A stretch of DNA of 64,000 nt from Oligoflexia bacterium (GCA_035326705.1 DAOLES010000004.1:192008-256007); one strand, 5' to 3'. Counted from the stretch's first letter, positions 1 through 9,049 are shown. Notes: generated from the sequence alone by a model not told the origin. Numbers and translations are program-made.

Positions 1-17
1 GATTGACATAGAAGACA

Positions 18-57
18 CGGGGATGAGCAAATTAAAAACGACGATTTTTAATTTGTG
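18..57 (+). repeat. C(C/G)ACG-loop hairpin element, copy 1
   Basis: A GGGGATGA motif (19-26) is followed by an 11-bp perfect stem (28-38 paired with 45-55) closed by the loop CGACGA. The same arrangement, with different but still paired stem sequences, recurs near 11.05, 31.0 and 36.3 kb. The left part of this copy may extend outside the window. The function is unknown. Confidence 0.6.
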
Positions 58-93
58 AAAGTAAAACCAATGTATATTTCATTTAATCAAGCA

Positions 94-130
94 CACACAG
101 TAGCTTTTCTATTATAAAAACTACTGTGTG
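94..130. terminator. 10-bp inverted repeat, possible terminator
   Basis: CACACAGTAG (94-103) pairs perfectly with CTACTGTGTG (121-130) around a 17-nt AT-rich loop. It lies just past the stop of the minus-strand gene ending at 144. There is no clean T-run on either strand, so a terminator role is only inferred. Confidence 0.35.
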
Positions 131-143
131 ATAGATTTACATA

Positions 144-1176
144 TTAATGAAAATAGGAAAATTCAGTACCATTATTTAATTTTGGAGCTTTGTCAGTAGA
201 GGGTGAATCGTCGTCGTTGCTAGAAGGTGTATAGTAAAATGCGTGTTGAGCATTGAGTTTTGGTGTGATGGTGGAAGTGTGTTTTAGTCTATCATAAACT
301 GGAAGTTCAGTTTCATTGTTGACAGTGGCGTTACAGGTTTCAGGATCTTCAACACTGAAAACATTCACTGTAATGTCTTGGCTGTAGCTGTTTGCATTAA
401 GTCGTGAATAATTGATGCTTAATGACATATTGTTGATTGGATCATTTGAACAAGCAAAAAGTTGTGGCGTTTGTTCTTGGCCTAATGAAAGCGCTTCATT
501 AATAATAAAGCGATAAGCGGGGTTGTCTTGCGGCCTATTATTTTTTATAGGCGTATTGTTATTGTAAATATTGACTTGGCCAAGGGCAATCAATTGTCTT
601 GAATAAGGGTCATAAGTAACATTGATATCAGAGGTCATATAAAATAAGTTGTTATTGCTGCGATAGATGGGTAGAGCTTCCTTTGTAGCCGTATGATATA
701 CAGATGTATATGCTGAAGCATAGTTGTAATTATCAAACTTGTCAGTTTGAGTGAAAGTTTTAGCATAAAGAATATCTTCATGGTTGCAATGGGTTTCTAT
801 TTCTATCTTTACAGCATAGTTGTTATGGTGAATATGCGTATAGGTGATTTTTAAAGCAGCAGAGTCTTCTTCATCAGTTAAAAGGTTTTTGCTGTTGACG
901 GAAAGTGTGGCTACACCAGCATTAAAAATAAGGGGGGTATTGCTTAGGTTAAAGTTATACAATAATGACGAAGTATCAGCATTTGTGTTGGGGCTATAAA
1001 TTTTTACAGATCCATCCAAAGATGCGCTGTTTGAAAGACCAAATATTTGCTTTAAAATCAAGAGATGCCTCAAAGATATTATTTTTACTAACCAGGTTTT
1101 TTAAGCTTTTAACAGGATATATGCCGGCATGGGCAGCTCCTAAAAATAAAGTTATTATTAAAAAAAGCTTTTTCAT
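144..1176 (-). CDS. Secreted protein of unknown function, apparent frameshift
   Basis: The reading frame starting at 1176 encodes a clear signal peptide (MKKLFLIITLFLGAAHAG) but stops at 994. A second frame, open from about 1100 to 144, carries a long Asn/Ser/Thr-rich secreted-type domain of about 300 residues without a signal peptide. The two frames overlap only between about 997 and 1100, so a single-base indel there would join them into one exported protein of about 340 residues. Cysteines are few and no known domain was recognised. It lies downstream of the motor operon on the same strand, with a 160-bp gap, so a link is possible but unproven. It could be a pseudogene, a sequencing error or a phase-variable gene. 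Confidence 0.55.
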
Positions 1177-1334
1177 GCGGTCCCCTTTAAGTAAATGTTT
1201 TTATTGACAAGCCAATAACAAAAAGCAAGTAAAAAATCAAGGGACGTGGCGTTAAGTCACATCATAAACGAATGATTTGCATGTCCTTAAAAAAAATAAG
1301 GGTACATACAGATAAAAATTTATTTACAATAAGT

Positions 1335-1922
1335 TTATTGATTCTTTTTAACGGCGACCAGATTGTATTTATCAAAGCCGGCTTCCGCTGAGGTAAAAAG
1401 AACAGCAGTTAATAGCCAGTAAGGTACCTCTTTGTCCGCAATGACCAAAATATTGCCTTCATAGGTGGTGGCTTTTTCATCACGAATTTTGGTTTCAGCT
1501 TTAACCATGGCGGCTTGTGTTTTTAAGGCTTTAAACAACTCAGGAATCATGTAATCTCTGTTACGCGCCTTGCGTTTCATGCTTAATACGGCTTTTGAAT
1601 CAAGCGTGGCAACAATGTCATTATTGACAATGATTTGACCTTCACCGCTGTCATAATTGCTAACAGTGAGTTTTGTTGCATCTACAGGTGTGATTTGATG
1701 GGTTGACTTTGGAAATTGAAAGTTTTTAGTAGAATCCACAGTTAAGGTAGAACCAGAATAGCTTTTGAGCAAGAACACTAGAATGATTGTCATCATGTCC
1801 ATCATGGCCACCAAATTAAGTTCTTTAGAATGACTGCTATCTAAGCCTCTGCCTCTGCGTTTACGCAAACGAGCGCGCCAGAGGTGAAGACTTGCATGTT
1901 GTTCTGTTTCTGCTGATGCCAT
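1335..1922 (-). CDS. ExbD/TolR-family protein (AglS-like)
   Basis: This inner-membrane protein is expected to form part of a proton-driven TolQ/TolR-type motor. A basic N-terminal cytoplasmic tail (about residues 1-35) precedes one membrane segment (about 38-60) holding the conserved Asp in LVAMMDMMT, the likely proton-carrying residue. The remaining 130 residues form the periplasmic domain. The length of 195 residues fits AglS-type proteins of Myxococcus. AAGGA lies 5 nt before the ATG. It is the third gene of a tight operon after a TolQ-like and another TolR-like gene; two TolR genes with one TolQ is the arrangement of the gliding or sporulation Agl/Exo motor. A TolQR-type envelope role is the alternative. 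Confidence 0.8.
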   Translation of the reverse strand: MASAETEQHASLHLWRARLRKRRGRGLDSSHSKELNLVAMMDMMTIILVFLLKSYSGSTLTVDSTKNFQFPKSTHQITPVDATKLTVSNYDSGEGQIIVNNDIVATLDSKAVLSMKRKARNRDYMIPELFKALKTQAAMVKAETKIRDEKATTYEGNILVIADKEVPYWLLTAVLFTSAEAGFDKYNLVAVKKNQ

Positions 1923-1949
1923 AACTTTCCTTAGATTTTTTACGCCTGT

Positions 1950-2450
1950 TTATAAAACACTTAGTGTTACACTTGGAAACAGACCTTCATCTCCATCTTC
2001 TTCTTTATCGCGCAAGGCATCCATGGTTTTTATAATATCATCGTATTTCACAGACTCATGCGCTAAAATTAAAACCTTTTCTTCTTTAGGGAACAGAGCT
2101 TTGATCGAGTCGCCACGCTTTTTGAGCGCTTCAAACTGATATTCACCCTTCACTTTGGGAATTTGTGTTTTGGGCAAAGACTTTCCACCTTGTACGCTGG
2201 GATCTACTATAAAACCAGTTTCAGTTACCCTAACCATAAGCAAAAGCTCTTTTTTCTTTAACTGCTCTTGTGCAGTGGCAGCGTTGGGGCTTAATTGAGG
2301 GATAGAGGCATTTAGAATGGTAAAACTTAAAAAGCTGGTAATACTCATTAACATGAATAATACCAAGTTTACCATAATGTCCAAGTAGGGAACGAGGTTG
2401 AGTTCACCCACTTCAACTTCTAAGCCGCTTTCTCGCTGACCTCTGGACAT
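1950..2450 (-). CDS. ExbD/TolR-family protein (AglQ-like)
   Basis: This is the second gene of the motor operon, with its ATG 3 nt after the stop of the TolQ-like gene, implying translational coupling. A short cytoplasmic tail is followed by one membrane segment (about residues 20-45) with the critical Asp in LVPYLDIMVN, then a periplasmic domain ending in a LFPSVTLSVL strand. The length of 166 residues matches AglQ. In this family the Asp side chain carries protons through the TolQ/TolR interface. Pairing with a second, divergent TolR copy suggests a specialised motor rather than housekeeping Tol-Pal, because no tolA, tolB or pal gene is nearby. Confidence 0.82.
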   Translation of the reverse strand: MSRGQRESGLEVEVGELNLVPYLDIMVNLVLFMLMSITSFLSFTILNASIPQLSPNAATAQEQLKKKELLLMVRVTETGFIVDPSVQGGKSLPKTQIPKVKGEYQFEALKKRGDSIKALFPKEEKVLILAHESVKYDDIIKTMDALRDKEEDGDEGLFPSVTLSVL

Positions 2451-2453
2451 AGA

Positions 2454-3086
2454 TTAAGCAGCCTCACTCTCATGTCTGATGGTTAAAAGGTTTTCCAAAC
2501 GACTGGTGTAGTAATCTAAATCACCAATAATCTTTTTAGCCCAGCCAGAAAGAATCAAGTGAGCAATGATACAGATTACAGCAATACTCAAACCCAACAT
2601 GGTGTTGTAAAGTGCTTCAGCAATACCCACACCCATCGCTTCAGCTCTGGCTTCAGCAGAAAGACCGCCCAAAGCACCAAAAGATATACTCAATCCCCAA
2701 ATGGTTCCAATTAAGCCTACCAATGTAGCAATGTTAGCAATGGCCCATAAAGAACCAATGCGCTTTTCAATCCTTGGTGTAACTTGCAATAAAGCTTCAT
2801 CAATACCCATAGAAACGGCCATACCTCCAAGAGGAGCTTTGGCTAAGCCAGATTTTACAACAGTCGCCAAAGGAGATTTGCTGGTGTTGGCAAAGTTTCT
2901 GGCACTGTTTAAGTCATTGGCCAAAATATGGCGTTCAATGGTTTGCATGAATGAAACACCATTGACGGAGTATTTTGCCCAAAGCATATAGACACGTTCT
3001 AAGATGACACCAAGAGCGATAATAGAGACAATAGTGTTAAGCTGCATAAAACGACTATGCCAGTAAACATCAAAAAAAGATGACAT
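2454..3086 (-). CDS. MotA/TolQ/ExbB proton channel protein (AglR-like)
   Basis: This is the first gene of the motor operon, with a strong ribosome site (GGAGG, 7 nt before ATG). The 210-residue protein has three membrane segments: one near the N terminus (about 17-37), then two in the C-terminal half containing the family signature LVGLIGTIWGLSISF and YNTMLGLSIAVICI. The cytoplasmic loop between segments 1 and 2 is typical of the family. It should assemble with the two downstream TolR proteins into an ion-driven motor. By analogy with Myxococcus AglRQS it may power gliding-type motility or polymer export; TolQ-like envelope maintenance is the main alternative. Confidence 0.85.
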   Translation of the reverse strand: MSSFFDVYWHSRFMQLNTIVSIIALGVILERVYMLWAKYSVNGVSFMQTIERHILANDLNSARNFANTSKSPLATVVKSGLAKAPLGGMAVSMGIDEALLQVTPRIEKRIGSLWAIANIATLVGLIGTIWGLSISFGALGGLSAEARAEAMGVGIAEALYNTMLGLSIAVICIIAHLILSGWAKKIIGDLDYYTSRLENLLTIRHESEAA

Positions 3087-3174
3087 AATTAAACCTCCAA
3101 ATTTTTGTGTAAGCTATCATGTTGTACACAATTTTTTTATATTTAAACAATTATCCTATTGTATACCAATTGTA

Positions 3175-4302
3175 TCAGTTGGCAACTTTCTGAATTTTTT
3201 CTGCAAGGTAATCGTGCTGGGGCCAGGTATGTTGAGATAAGTTTTTTTGTGGGGCGTGCAGTCTAAACCGACGTTTACAATGCAAAACCCTCTCAATAGA
3301 AGCTTGTAAACGTAAGGGATCTAAGGTCTTTTGTTCTAAAGCGTTAACAATGGCATTGTAAACATTTTCGGATTCCTGCAAAGATTTGCACACCAAAAGT
3401 AAATCAACACCAGCATTTAGCGCTTCAACTGCAGCAGAAGATAGGTTTTTATTTTTGGCCACAGCATGCATCTCCAAATCATCACTGACAATTAGACCTT
3501 CATAGCCAAGACGTTTGCGTAAAAGAGTTTGTAAGAAAAAAGGAGATAAAGTAGCCATGTTGTGTGGATCTATAGCACTGTAAACAATATGAGCTGTCAT
3601 AATCATAGGCACCTTATATGCAATGGCTCTAATGAAAGGCTTAAGCTCGCGTTGCATCAGTGTTTTTAAAGAAGTATCAACGCTGGGTAAGGCCAAGTGG
3701 CTGTCTAATAGGGTGTCACCATGACCTGGGAAATGTTTAGCACAAGAAATAATGTTATTTTGATTAAAACTATCAACGCTAAGACCCACCAAATTGCTGG
3801 TTGTTTTTTGGGTGCTGGCAAAGGCTCTATCATTGATAATTGGATTTTTGGGATTGGTGTGAATATCTGCTACAGGTGAAAAATCCAAGTTAACACCAAT
3901 GCTTTTAAGTTGTCTGCATATGGCATTGATTTGTTGCCGAGCCAATTTAGGAGATTGGGTTTTTTCATAACTTTGTCCCAAAGCTTGGTTACCGGGAAAG
4001 TGGGTAAAAGGTTTACTTAAACGTTCTACGCGGCCGCCCTCCTGATCTATGCCAATAAAAGGGGGTGTTGCAAAGTGTTGCCAAACTTCTTGTGATAAGG
4101 CTAGACTTTGTTCAGGGCTATCTAAATTACGCCTAAAATAAATTACCCCGGCAGGGTCTACTTTTTTGATGAAGCTGATTTCATCTTTATTTAAATACGT
4201 ACTATCAAAACCAATCATCATGAGTTGACCCAAGCGACGTTTTAGAGTTTGAATTGGCCAAGAGCTTTTCTGTTTTTTGCGTGCATTTTGTTGCATATTC
4301 AT
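3175..4302 (-). CDS. nagZ: beta-N-acetylhexosaminidase, glycoside hydrolase family 3
   Basis: The protein removes GlcNAc from GlcNAc-anhydroMurNAc peptides during peptidoglycan recycling. The family 3 TIM barrel is clear: LGQLMMIGF near the N terminus, the IGIDQEGGRVERL substrate loop, the KHFPGHGDT catalytic loop unique to NagZ-type enzymes, and the nucleophile Asp in IVSDDLEMHAV. At 375 residues it is slightly longer than usual NagZ because of a basic N-terminal extension. It has no signal peptide, consistent with a cytoplasmic enzyme. It is divergent from dacB with only 24 bp between the starts, so two peptidoglycan genes share one promoter region. Confidence 0.93.
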   Translation of the reverse strand: MNMQQNARKKQKSSWPIQTLKRRLGQLMMIGFDSTYLNKDEISFIKKVDPAGVIYFRRNLDSPEQSLALSQEVWQHFATPPFIGIDQEGGRVERLSKPFTHFPGNQALGQSYEKTQSPKLARQQINAICRQLKSIGVNLDFSPVADIHTNPKNPIINDRAFASTQKTTSNLVGLSVDSFNQNNIISCAKHFPGHGDTLLDSHLALPSVDTSLKTLMQRELKPFIRAIAYKVPMIMTAHIVYSAIDPHNMATLSPFFLQTLLRKRLGYEGLIVSDDLEMHAVAKNKNLSSAAVEALNAGVDLLLVCKSLQESENVYNAIVNALEQKTLDPLRLQASIERVLHCKRRFRLHAPQKNLSQHTWPQHDYLAEKIQKVAN

Positions 4303-4326
4303 TGCATTACCTTAAACTGATCCACA

Positions 4327-5721
4327 ATGAAAATACCAAATAAAGTTTTAATGATTTTTCTGTCTTGCTTAGGCTGCTTCATGCATCCGCAGAAGGCTAT
4401 GGCAAAAACACCTGCTGATAATCTTGAACAACGCATTGATTGGGTGCTTGATAAAGCTAAAATTAAACAAAATAATATTGGTTTGTATATGTTTAATGAA
4501 CAGCAGGTTTTGTATACCAAACATGCACATAAAACTTTAAATCCAGCATCAGCAATAAAAATTTTGGTAACAGCGGCAGCTTTGGAGCATTGGGGACAAG
4601 CGCATGAGTTTTCTACCAAGCTTTGGTTGAATAAAGGGCAACTTTGTATCAAAGGAGGCTTAGACCCATATTTTGTCAGTGAAAATTTATGGTTGTTGGG
4701 ACAAATGTTGCGTAGAGAGTCCATCAATAAAATTCAATCATTGATTATTGATAATAGTGACTTATCGGTACAGCATGGCCTAAAGAAAAATTTTTCTGGA
4801 GATGCCCACCGAGCATTTGTTGCCCCACAAAGTGCCTTGGCTTTAAACTTTAACTCATTGACGGTACATGTTTATCCTGCTGTCGCTAAAGGTCAACAAG
4901 CTACGGTTTTAATTGATCCAGATTTGCCTGAGGATGCTTATCATTTAAATGCTCAGGTCAACACGGTTAATAGTGCTGGAAAAAAAAGTATTGTTATGCA
5001 AGTAAGCTACGATGAAAAAAAACAACGCTTAAACATTAATGTTAATGGGGTCATAGGGATCAATGAAAAACATAGAACCTTGTATGGATCTGTGTCTCAA
5101 CCAGAGTTTTATTTTGCGCAAGCTTTAAAAAATATGTTGGCTAAAGAAAATTTACTGGCAACAAAACAAGTTTTTGATGTGCAATACAAACCTTGTGCAA
5201 CAATGGGTACTGCTTTGGAATTTAAATCTAAACCTCTGACCCATATTGTTTGGGGGATGAATAAGTACAGCAATAATTTTATGGCTGAAATGCTGTCCTA
5301 TGCTTTAGCTAAAGACGGGGTTGATTTAAATGATTGGCTTAAAAAAAATAAAGGACCACTAAAAGATGCGGTTGTTTTAAACAAAGCTTCAGGCTTATCT
5401 AGACAAACTGAAATTTCTGCTCATGATTTAGCACAGTTATTTTTTGTTTCAGCCCAACATCCAGTATACGGCACTGAGTTTTTGCATGCCATGAGCGTTG
5501 CAGGCCAAGACGGAACTTTACGCAATCGCTTTAAAAGTAAAGCTATGTTTGGCAAGATAAGGGCAAAATCCGGTACACTTAACAATGTTACTGCTTTGGT
5601 TGGGCAGGCAAATACAAAAAAATATGGGGCTGTTTATTTTGCTTTTTTGTGGAATGATACCGGTCAAAGTGGTTGGCATCTGCGTGATCTTGAAGAAAAA
5701 ATATTGGCGGAACTGTTTTAA
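4327..5721 (+). CDS. dacB: D-alanyl-D-alanine carboxypeptidase/endopeptidase (PBP4, S13 family)
   Basis: This periplasmic penicillin-binding protein trims or cleaves peptide crosslinks in peptidoglycan. All three active-site motifs are visible: SxxK as SAIK (Ser75, Lys78), SxN as SNN in KYSNNFMAEML, and KTG as KSG in RAKSGTLNN. An N-terminal hydrophobic signal precedes residue 27. The Cys-containing region between motifs 1 and 2 is the class C insertion, which is short here. The length of 464 residues is normal for PBP4. It is divergent from nagZ, consistent with coordinated wall turnover. Confidence 0.92.
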   Translation: MKIPNKVLMIFLSCLGCFMHPQKAMAKTPADNLEQRIDWVLDKAKIKQNNIGLYMFNEQQVLYTKHAHKTLNPASAIKILVTAAALEHWGQAHEFSTKLWLNKGQLCIKGGLDPYFVSENLWLLGQMLRRESINKIQSLIIDNSDLSVQHGLKKNFSGDAHRAFVAPQSALALNFNSLTVHVYPAVAKGQQATVLIDPDLPEDAYHLNAQVNTVNSAGKKSIVMQVSYDEKKQRLNINVNGVIGINEKHRTLYGSVSQPEFYFAQALKNMLAKENLLATKQVFDVQYKPCATMGTALEFKSKPLTHIVWGMNKYSNNFMAEMLSYALAKDGVDLNDWLKKNKGPLKDAVVLNKASGLSRQTEISAHDLAQLFFVSAQHPVYGTEFLHAMSVAGQDGTLRNRFKSKAMFGKIRAKSGTLNNVTALVGQANTKKYGAVYFAFLWNDTGQSGWHLRDLEEKILAELF

Positions 5722-5759
5722 AACAATCTTTAACACAAGGGCTATGGTACAATAAGAAG

Positions 5760-6365
5760 ATGATGCAAAAATATAAAAATGTAGGCTTTTCTTTGATTGA
5801 ACTAATGACCGTCTTGGTGATTGTTGGCCTTTTAGCTGCGATTGCGGGCCCTATTTATTTAAACTATATTCGTAAAGCCAGAACTTCAGAAGCCATCAAC
5901 AATTTAGGTATTATTGCTTTGTATCAGGAAAGTTTTTTTGCAGAAAATGAAAGTTATGTAACCGTGGGGCCAAGCCCTGCTAAAGTACCCAATTATCAAA
6001 CAGGGAGAGAAAAATTTAATACTTCAGTCTCCGGTTGGAATTTATTGGGTAGAGTGATACGCAATGGTGAAGAGGTGTATTTTCAGTATGAGGCAATTGC
6101 AGGGCAAATTGATGAATCCGGAAACAATGTGACCGGAGGTCTTGGCGATTTAAAAGCAATTGATGGCTCTTATACACCAGGAGGTTCAGACTGTAACCAT
6201 AGTGCCATAACGCCCTCAACCACCCTTGGCATCCCAACTCCGGTGAGCAGCAACTGGTATTATATAACGGCCGTGGCTGATCAAAAGGGGCCGCTTAAAG
6301 ACTGCTCCTTGTTTATTAAGGTCATTGATAGAAATGACATTTATGAAGAAGACCCTACACAATAA
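5760..6365 (+). CDS. pilA: Type IV major pilin-like protein
   Basis: A short basic leader (MMQKYKNVG) is followed by the pilin signature G|FSLIELMTVLVIVGLLAAI, with Glu at position 5 of the mature protein, the hallmark of prepilin peptidase processing and assembly. The helix is followed by a Ser/Gly-rich globular domain of about 150 residues. Two cysteines near the C terminus (SDCNH and KDCSLF) probably form the D-region disulfide. At 201 residues it is longer than many major pilins, so a minor pilin or type II pseudopilin cannot be excluded. No other pilus genes are adjacent. It fits the motility theme of the AglRQS-like operon. Confidence 0.88.
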   Translation: MMQKYKNVGFSLIELMTVLVIVGLLAAIAGPIYLNYIRKARTSEAINNLGIIALYQESFFAENESYVTVGPSPAKVPNYQTGREKFNTSVSGWNLLGRVIRNGEEVYFQYEAIAGQIDESGNNVTGGLGDLKAIDGSYTPGGSDCNHSAITPSTTLGIPTPVSSNWYYITAVADQKGPLKDCSLFIKVIDRNDIYEEDPTQ

Positions 6366-6442
6366 AAATACTTCTAATCAATTTTAGCTTTTGGGTTATT
6401 GCAGTTAATAAAAGACAATGCTGATTAGGTAATAAAACCGGG

Positions 6443-6880
6443 CTAACTTTTAAAAGTATTAATTGTTGTTGTAAATAATAGTTTTGGATTGCACCTGTTA
6501 TCTGAGCAGGAGTCTAGGTAAAAATTAATTGTACCATTGTTTAACAGTTGGCCAGTAAGGCTTGAATTTTCATTTTCTCCATAAATAAACTGCGCTGGAT
6601 TTTCTGGATCAATCTCAATATTCCATTGCAAAGTGGGAGTATTGTTTTTGTTTTTTAGCTGAATGTTTTTTTGGGTATCATTATAGACCCATGTCCAGCC
6701 GTAGTAATCTGTGTTGCTGATGGTTTTGCCATCATAGGATGGTTTTAGGTGTGCATCAGTGGAGCCGCTAACAGGTAAGAAGTAGCCCGTAGAGGTTGCT
6801 TTGCCATTCCATGTTGGACTTCCCTGAGCGTAGATTGAAAAAATACTCATAAACAACAGACATAAAAAAAGTTTAAACAT
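6443..6880 (-). CDS. Small secreted protein of unknown function
   Basis: The 145-residue product starts with a signal peptide (MFKLFLCLLFMSIFSIYAQG) and continues as a beta-rich, Asn- and Thr-rich domain with repeated aromatic residues (YYGWTWVYND). Two cysteines (DSCSDNRC) near the C terminus could form a disulfide. No family was recognised. It is convergent with the pilin gene and lies alone, with AT-rich DNA on both sides. Confidence 0.7.
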   Translation of the reverse strand: MFKLFLCLLFMSIFSIYAQGSPTWNGKATSTGYFLPVSGSTDAHLKPSYDGKTISNTDYYGWTWVYNDTQKNIQLKNKNNTPTLQWNIEIDPENPAQFIYGENENSSLTGQLLNNGTINFYLDSCSDNRCNPKLLFTTTINTFKS

Positions 6881-6943
6881 GTGTTCTCCCCAGGAAAATT
6901 TTTATGAACTGGTAACATATTTTTAACTTTTAACGCAAGGGTA

Positions 6944-8245
6944 TTATTTTTTCTGAATGTACTGCTTATCCAACAAGTATTGAAAGACTTTGGCGGTTTC
7001 TAAATCCGTGAGTTCACTGATGTCTAGGGCAGCTTGTAAGGTGCCTTCGTTGAGGATATTTTGTAAAACGGTTAAAACTTTAGGATGTAACCTAGATAAA
7101 GGTGCTGTAAGGGGTTTGCATAAAACAAATTTTTGCTCAAACTTGGGTAAGGTTGATTTTAACTTTTTAAGTTCATCCATTTGTCTAAAGGCTTCCATAA
7201 GCAAGCCTTCAATGTTTGCGCTCAGTGGTTCTTTGTTTTTGCTGGTTATTTCTGTTGCCAACAGCTGAAAATCTCCTTCATCCCAGCTTAGCATGCGATG
7301 CACAGCTTTTAAGCCGTTAACATTAGCAAGATCGGCCTGCATGATAGCGCCATTTTTTAGTAAAATTTTGCCGGTCTGTTTGTTTTTATCAATTTGTAAT
7401 AAACCGCTGCGTTTATTTTGTGCCAAGTTTTGGAGTAAATCGGGTAAGCTCATTAATGAAAGATTGCCGGACAGTGCACTGGAAGCATTGTTGCTGATTT
7501 TAAGCTCTTGCTCTTCTTTTATTTTTGCAAAAGAAGCTTCATGATGGTTGACAGAGCGTTCAATTTCAAAATCTTCACTGACTTGTTCAAAGTCAATATT
7601 ATCTTCTGCATTAAAAGTGTCATTGATAGAAGGTTGTTCGCTATTAACCGCTTCGTCTTCTATGCTTTCACTTAAATCAACCAAATCAAAGTCATCTTGC
7701 CCAGAACTTTTTTCATCAAGTGAGTTATCATGGACAAAGTCTAAATCATCCAATTGATCCTTATCACTGTCCAAATTAGCGGCTGTTTGTGGGTTTGATT
7801 GCGGTTCTGAAATAGGAACTTCTTCTTCAATTTTATGAGAAGTGTCAGGAAATTCCTGAATTTTATCTTGGGTGTTAATTTGATCAGAGTTGGATGTTTT
7901 GACAATGTTAGCAGCGTCTTCTTCTGATAAAGCAAAGGTTAATTTGATTTTACTGGTGCCAAGGCTCACCACATCGTTGTTGCTGGCTTTTTGTTTTTCT
8001 TTGAGAATATCATCGTTTAAAAATGTACCATTGGTGCTGCCTAAGTCTTGAACAAAGACGCCATTAGGTTCAACAGAAATTTGACAATGATTGCGGGAGA
8101 TTTTTTTTTCACTGAGATAAATGTCACAATCTTCACCGCGTCCCATGACCAATGTTCTAGGAGGGATGATGCGCAGCTCTACGCCTTCATTTTCACCCTC
8201 TAAAAAAGTCAATAAGACTTCGTTATGCTTGTTTGCTTTACTCAT
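6944..8245 (-). CDS. FHA domain plus DUF4388 (PATAN) signalling protein
   Basis: The N-terminal 100 residues form an FHA phosphothreonine-binding domain with the conserved GRGEDCDIYLSEKKISRNHC and DLGSTNGTF motifs. A long acidic linker follows (about 115-245, rich in Asp, Glu and Ser). The region about 255-345 matches the DUF4388/PATAN domain (SLMSLPDLLQNLAQNKRSG, then GKILLKNG), and the last 70 residues may be a small winged-helix-like segment. PATAN domains occur in delta-proteobacterial and cyanobacterial two-component and gliding systems. It is 15 bp downstream of a double-FHA gene on the same strand, so both probably act in one Ser/Thr-kinase-linked pathway. Confidence 0.85.
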   Translation of the reverse strand: MSKANKHNEVLLTFLEGENEGVELRIIPPRTLVMGRGEDCDIYLSEKKISRNHCQISVEPNGVFVQDLGSTNGTFLNDDILKEKQKASNNDVVSLGTSKIKLTFALSEEDAANIVKTSNSDQINTQDKIQEFPDTSHKIEEEVPISEPQSNPQTAANLDSDKDQLDDLDFVHDNSLDEKSSGQDDFDLVDLSESIEDEAVNSEQPSINDTFNAEDNIDFEQVSEDFEIERSVNHHEASFAKIKEEQELKISNNASSALSGNLSLMSLPDLLQNLAQNKRSGLLQIDKNKQTGKILLKNGAIMQADLANVNGLKAVHRMLSWDEGDFQLLATEITSKNKEPLSANIEGLLMEAFRQMDELKKLKSTLPKFEQKFVLCKPLTAPLSRLHPKVLTVLQNILNEGTLQAALDISELTDLETAKVFQYLLDKQYIQKK

Positions 8246-8260
8246 GTTTGTATGTGTCTT

Positions 8261-9049
8261 CTAATCTGCCTTGGCGCTTTCAAAAAGTAAAATAGTTTTT
8301 CCAATTTGAATTTTATCATGCGGATTAAGCACCTTATTGTTAATCCGTTCCTGGTTGACAAATGTACCATTGGAAGATGCCAAGTCTCTAATAATCACTC
8401 TTCCCCCTTCAACAACTTCAATTATAGCATGTTTTCTGGATACGTCAGCGTCGTTGAGAGAAATATGGCAGCCAATGCGGCCAATAGCAAAAGACACTTT
8501 CTGAATGGCAAATTTTTTACCTTTGTCTGGGCCTAAAATAATACGCATACGAACCACACGTTCTTCAGGTTTGATGGGGCGTTGAACTTTACGATCCACT
8601 TGAGTTTTACTGGGTTCATAGTGAACAAACTCTTCATCAATAAGACCCGAAAGTCCGGAGTAACTTCCGGTTTTTAAGTTATGTGATGAGTTGGTCAGTT
8701 CACTGCTAATTCTAGGATTTTGTCTAATGCACAATAAGGTTTGACCAATTTGTATGGCTTGGCCAAGATGAATTTGTTGTTGGGTTATAGACTGGCCATC
8801 AATAAAGGTGCCGTTACTGCTTCCTAGGTCAGTGACCCTTATGTGTGGGCCATGAATTTCTATAGCCAAATGACTGGAAGATACTCGGATGTCACGGACC
8901 AATATATCTCCGTTTTTTCTACCCAAAATAATTCGGGTTTTGCCAATGGCAACCCGTCGGCCTTTTTCATTGCCTTCTAAGAATTCAAGGTAGTAACCCA
9001 GTTCAGGCGCAAGGTCAATGGCACTAAAATTTGATTTTTCTTCTGACAT
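8261..9049 (-). CDS. Double FHA-domain protein
   Basis: The 262-residue cytoplasmic protein contains two FHA domains that bind phosphothreonine peptides. FHA1 spans about residues 30-110 (ILGRKNGDILVRD, SSSHLAIE, DLGSSNGTFIDG) and FHA2 about 175-258 (AIGRIGCHISL, SRKHAIIE, DLASSNGTFVN). Both keep the Arg, Ser, His and Asn of the binding site. The linker between them is basic and Ser-rich. It heads the two-gene operon with the FHA-DUF4388 gene. No Ser/Thr kinase gene is in the window, so the partner must be elsewhere. Confidence 0.88.
   Translation of the reverse strand: MSEEKSNFSAIDLAPELGYYLEFLEGNEKGRRVAIGKTRIILGRKNGDILVRDIRVSSSHLAIEIHGPHIRVTDLGSSNGTFIDGQSITQQQIHLGQAIQIGQTLLCIRQNPRISSELTNSSHNLKTGSYSGLSGLIDEEFVHYEPSKTQVDRKVQRPIKPEERVVRMRIILGPDKGKKFAIQKVSFAIGRIGCHISLNDADVSRKHAIIEVVEGGRVIIRDLASSNGTFVNQERINNKVLNPHDKIQIGKTILLFESAKAD

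Noticed and set aside
4299..4727. 142-residue minus-strand frame over dacB
   Set aside because: It lies opposite the well-supported dacB coding sequence, has no family likeness and no proper start context.
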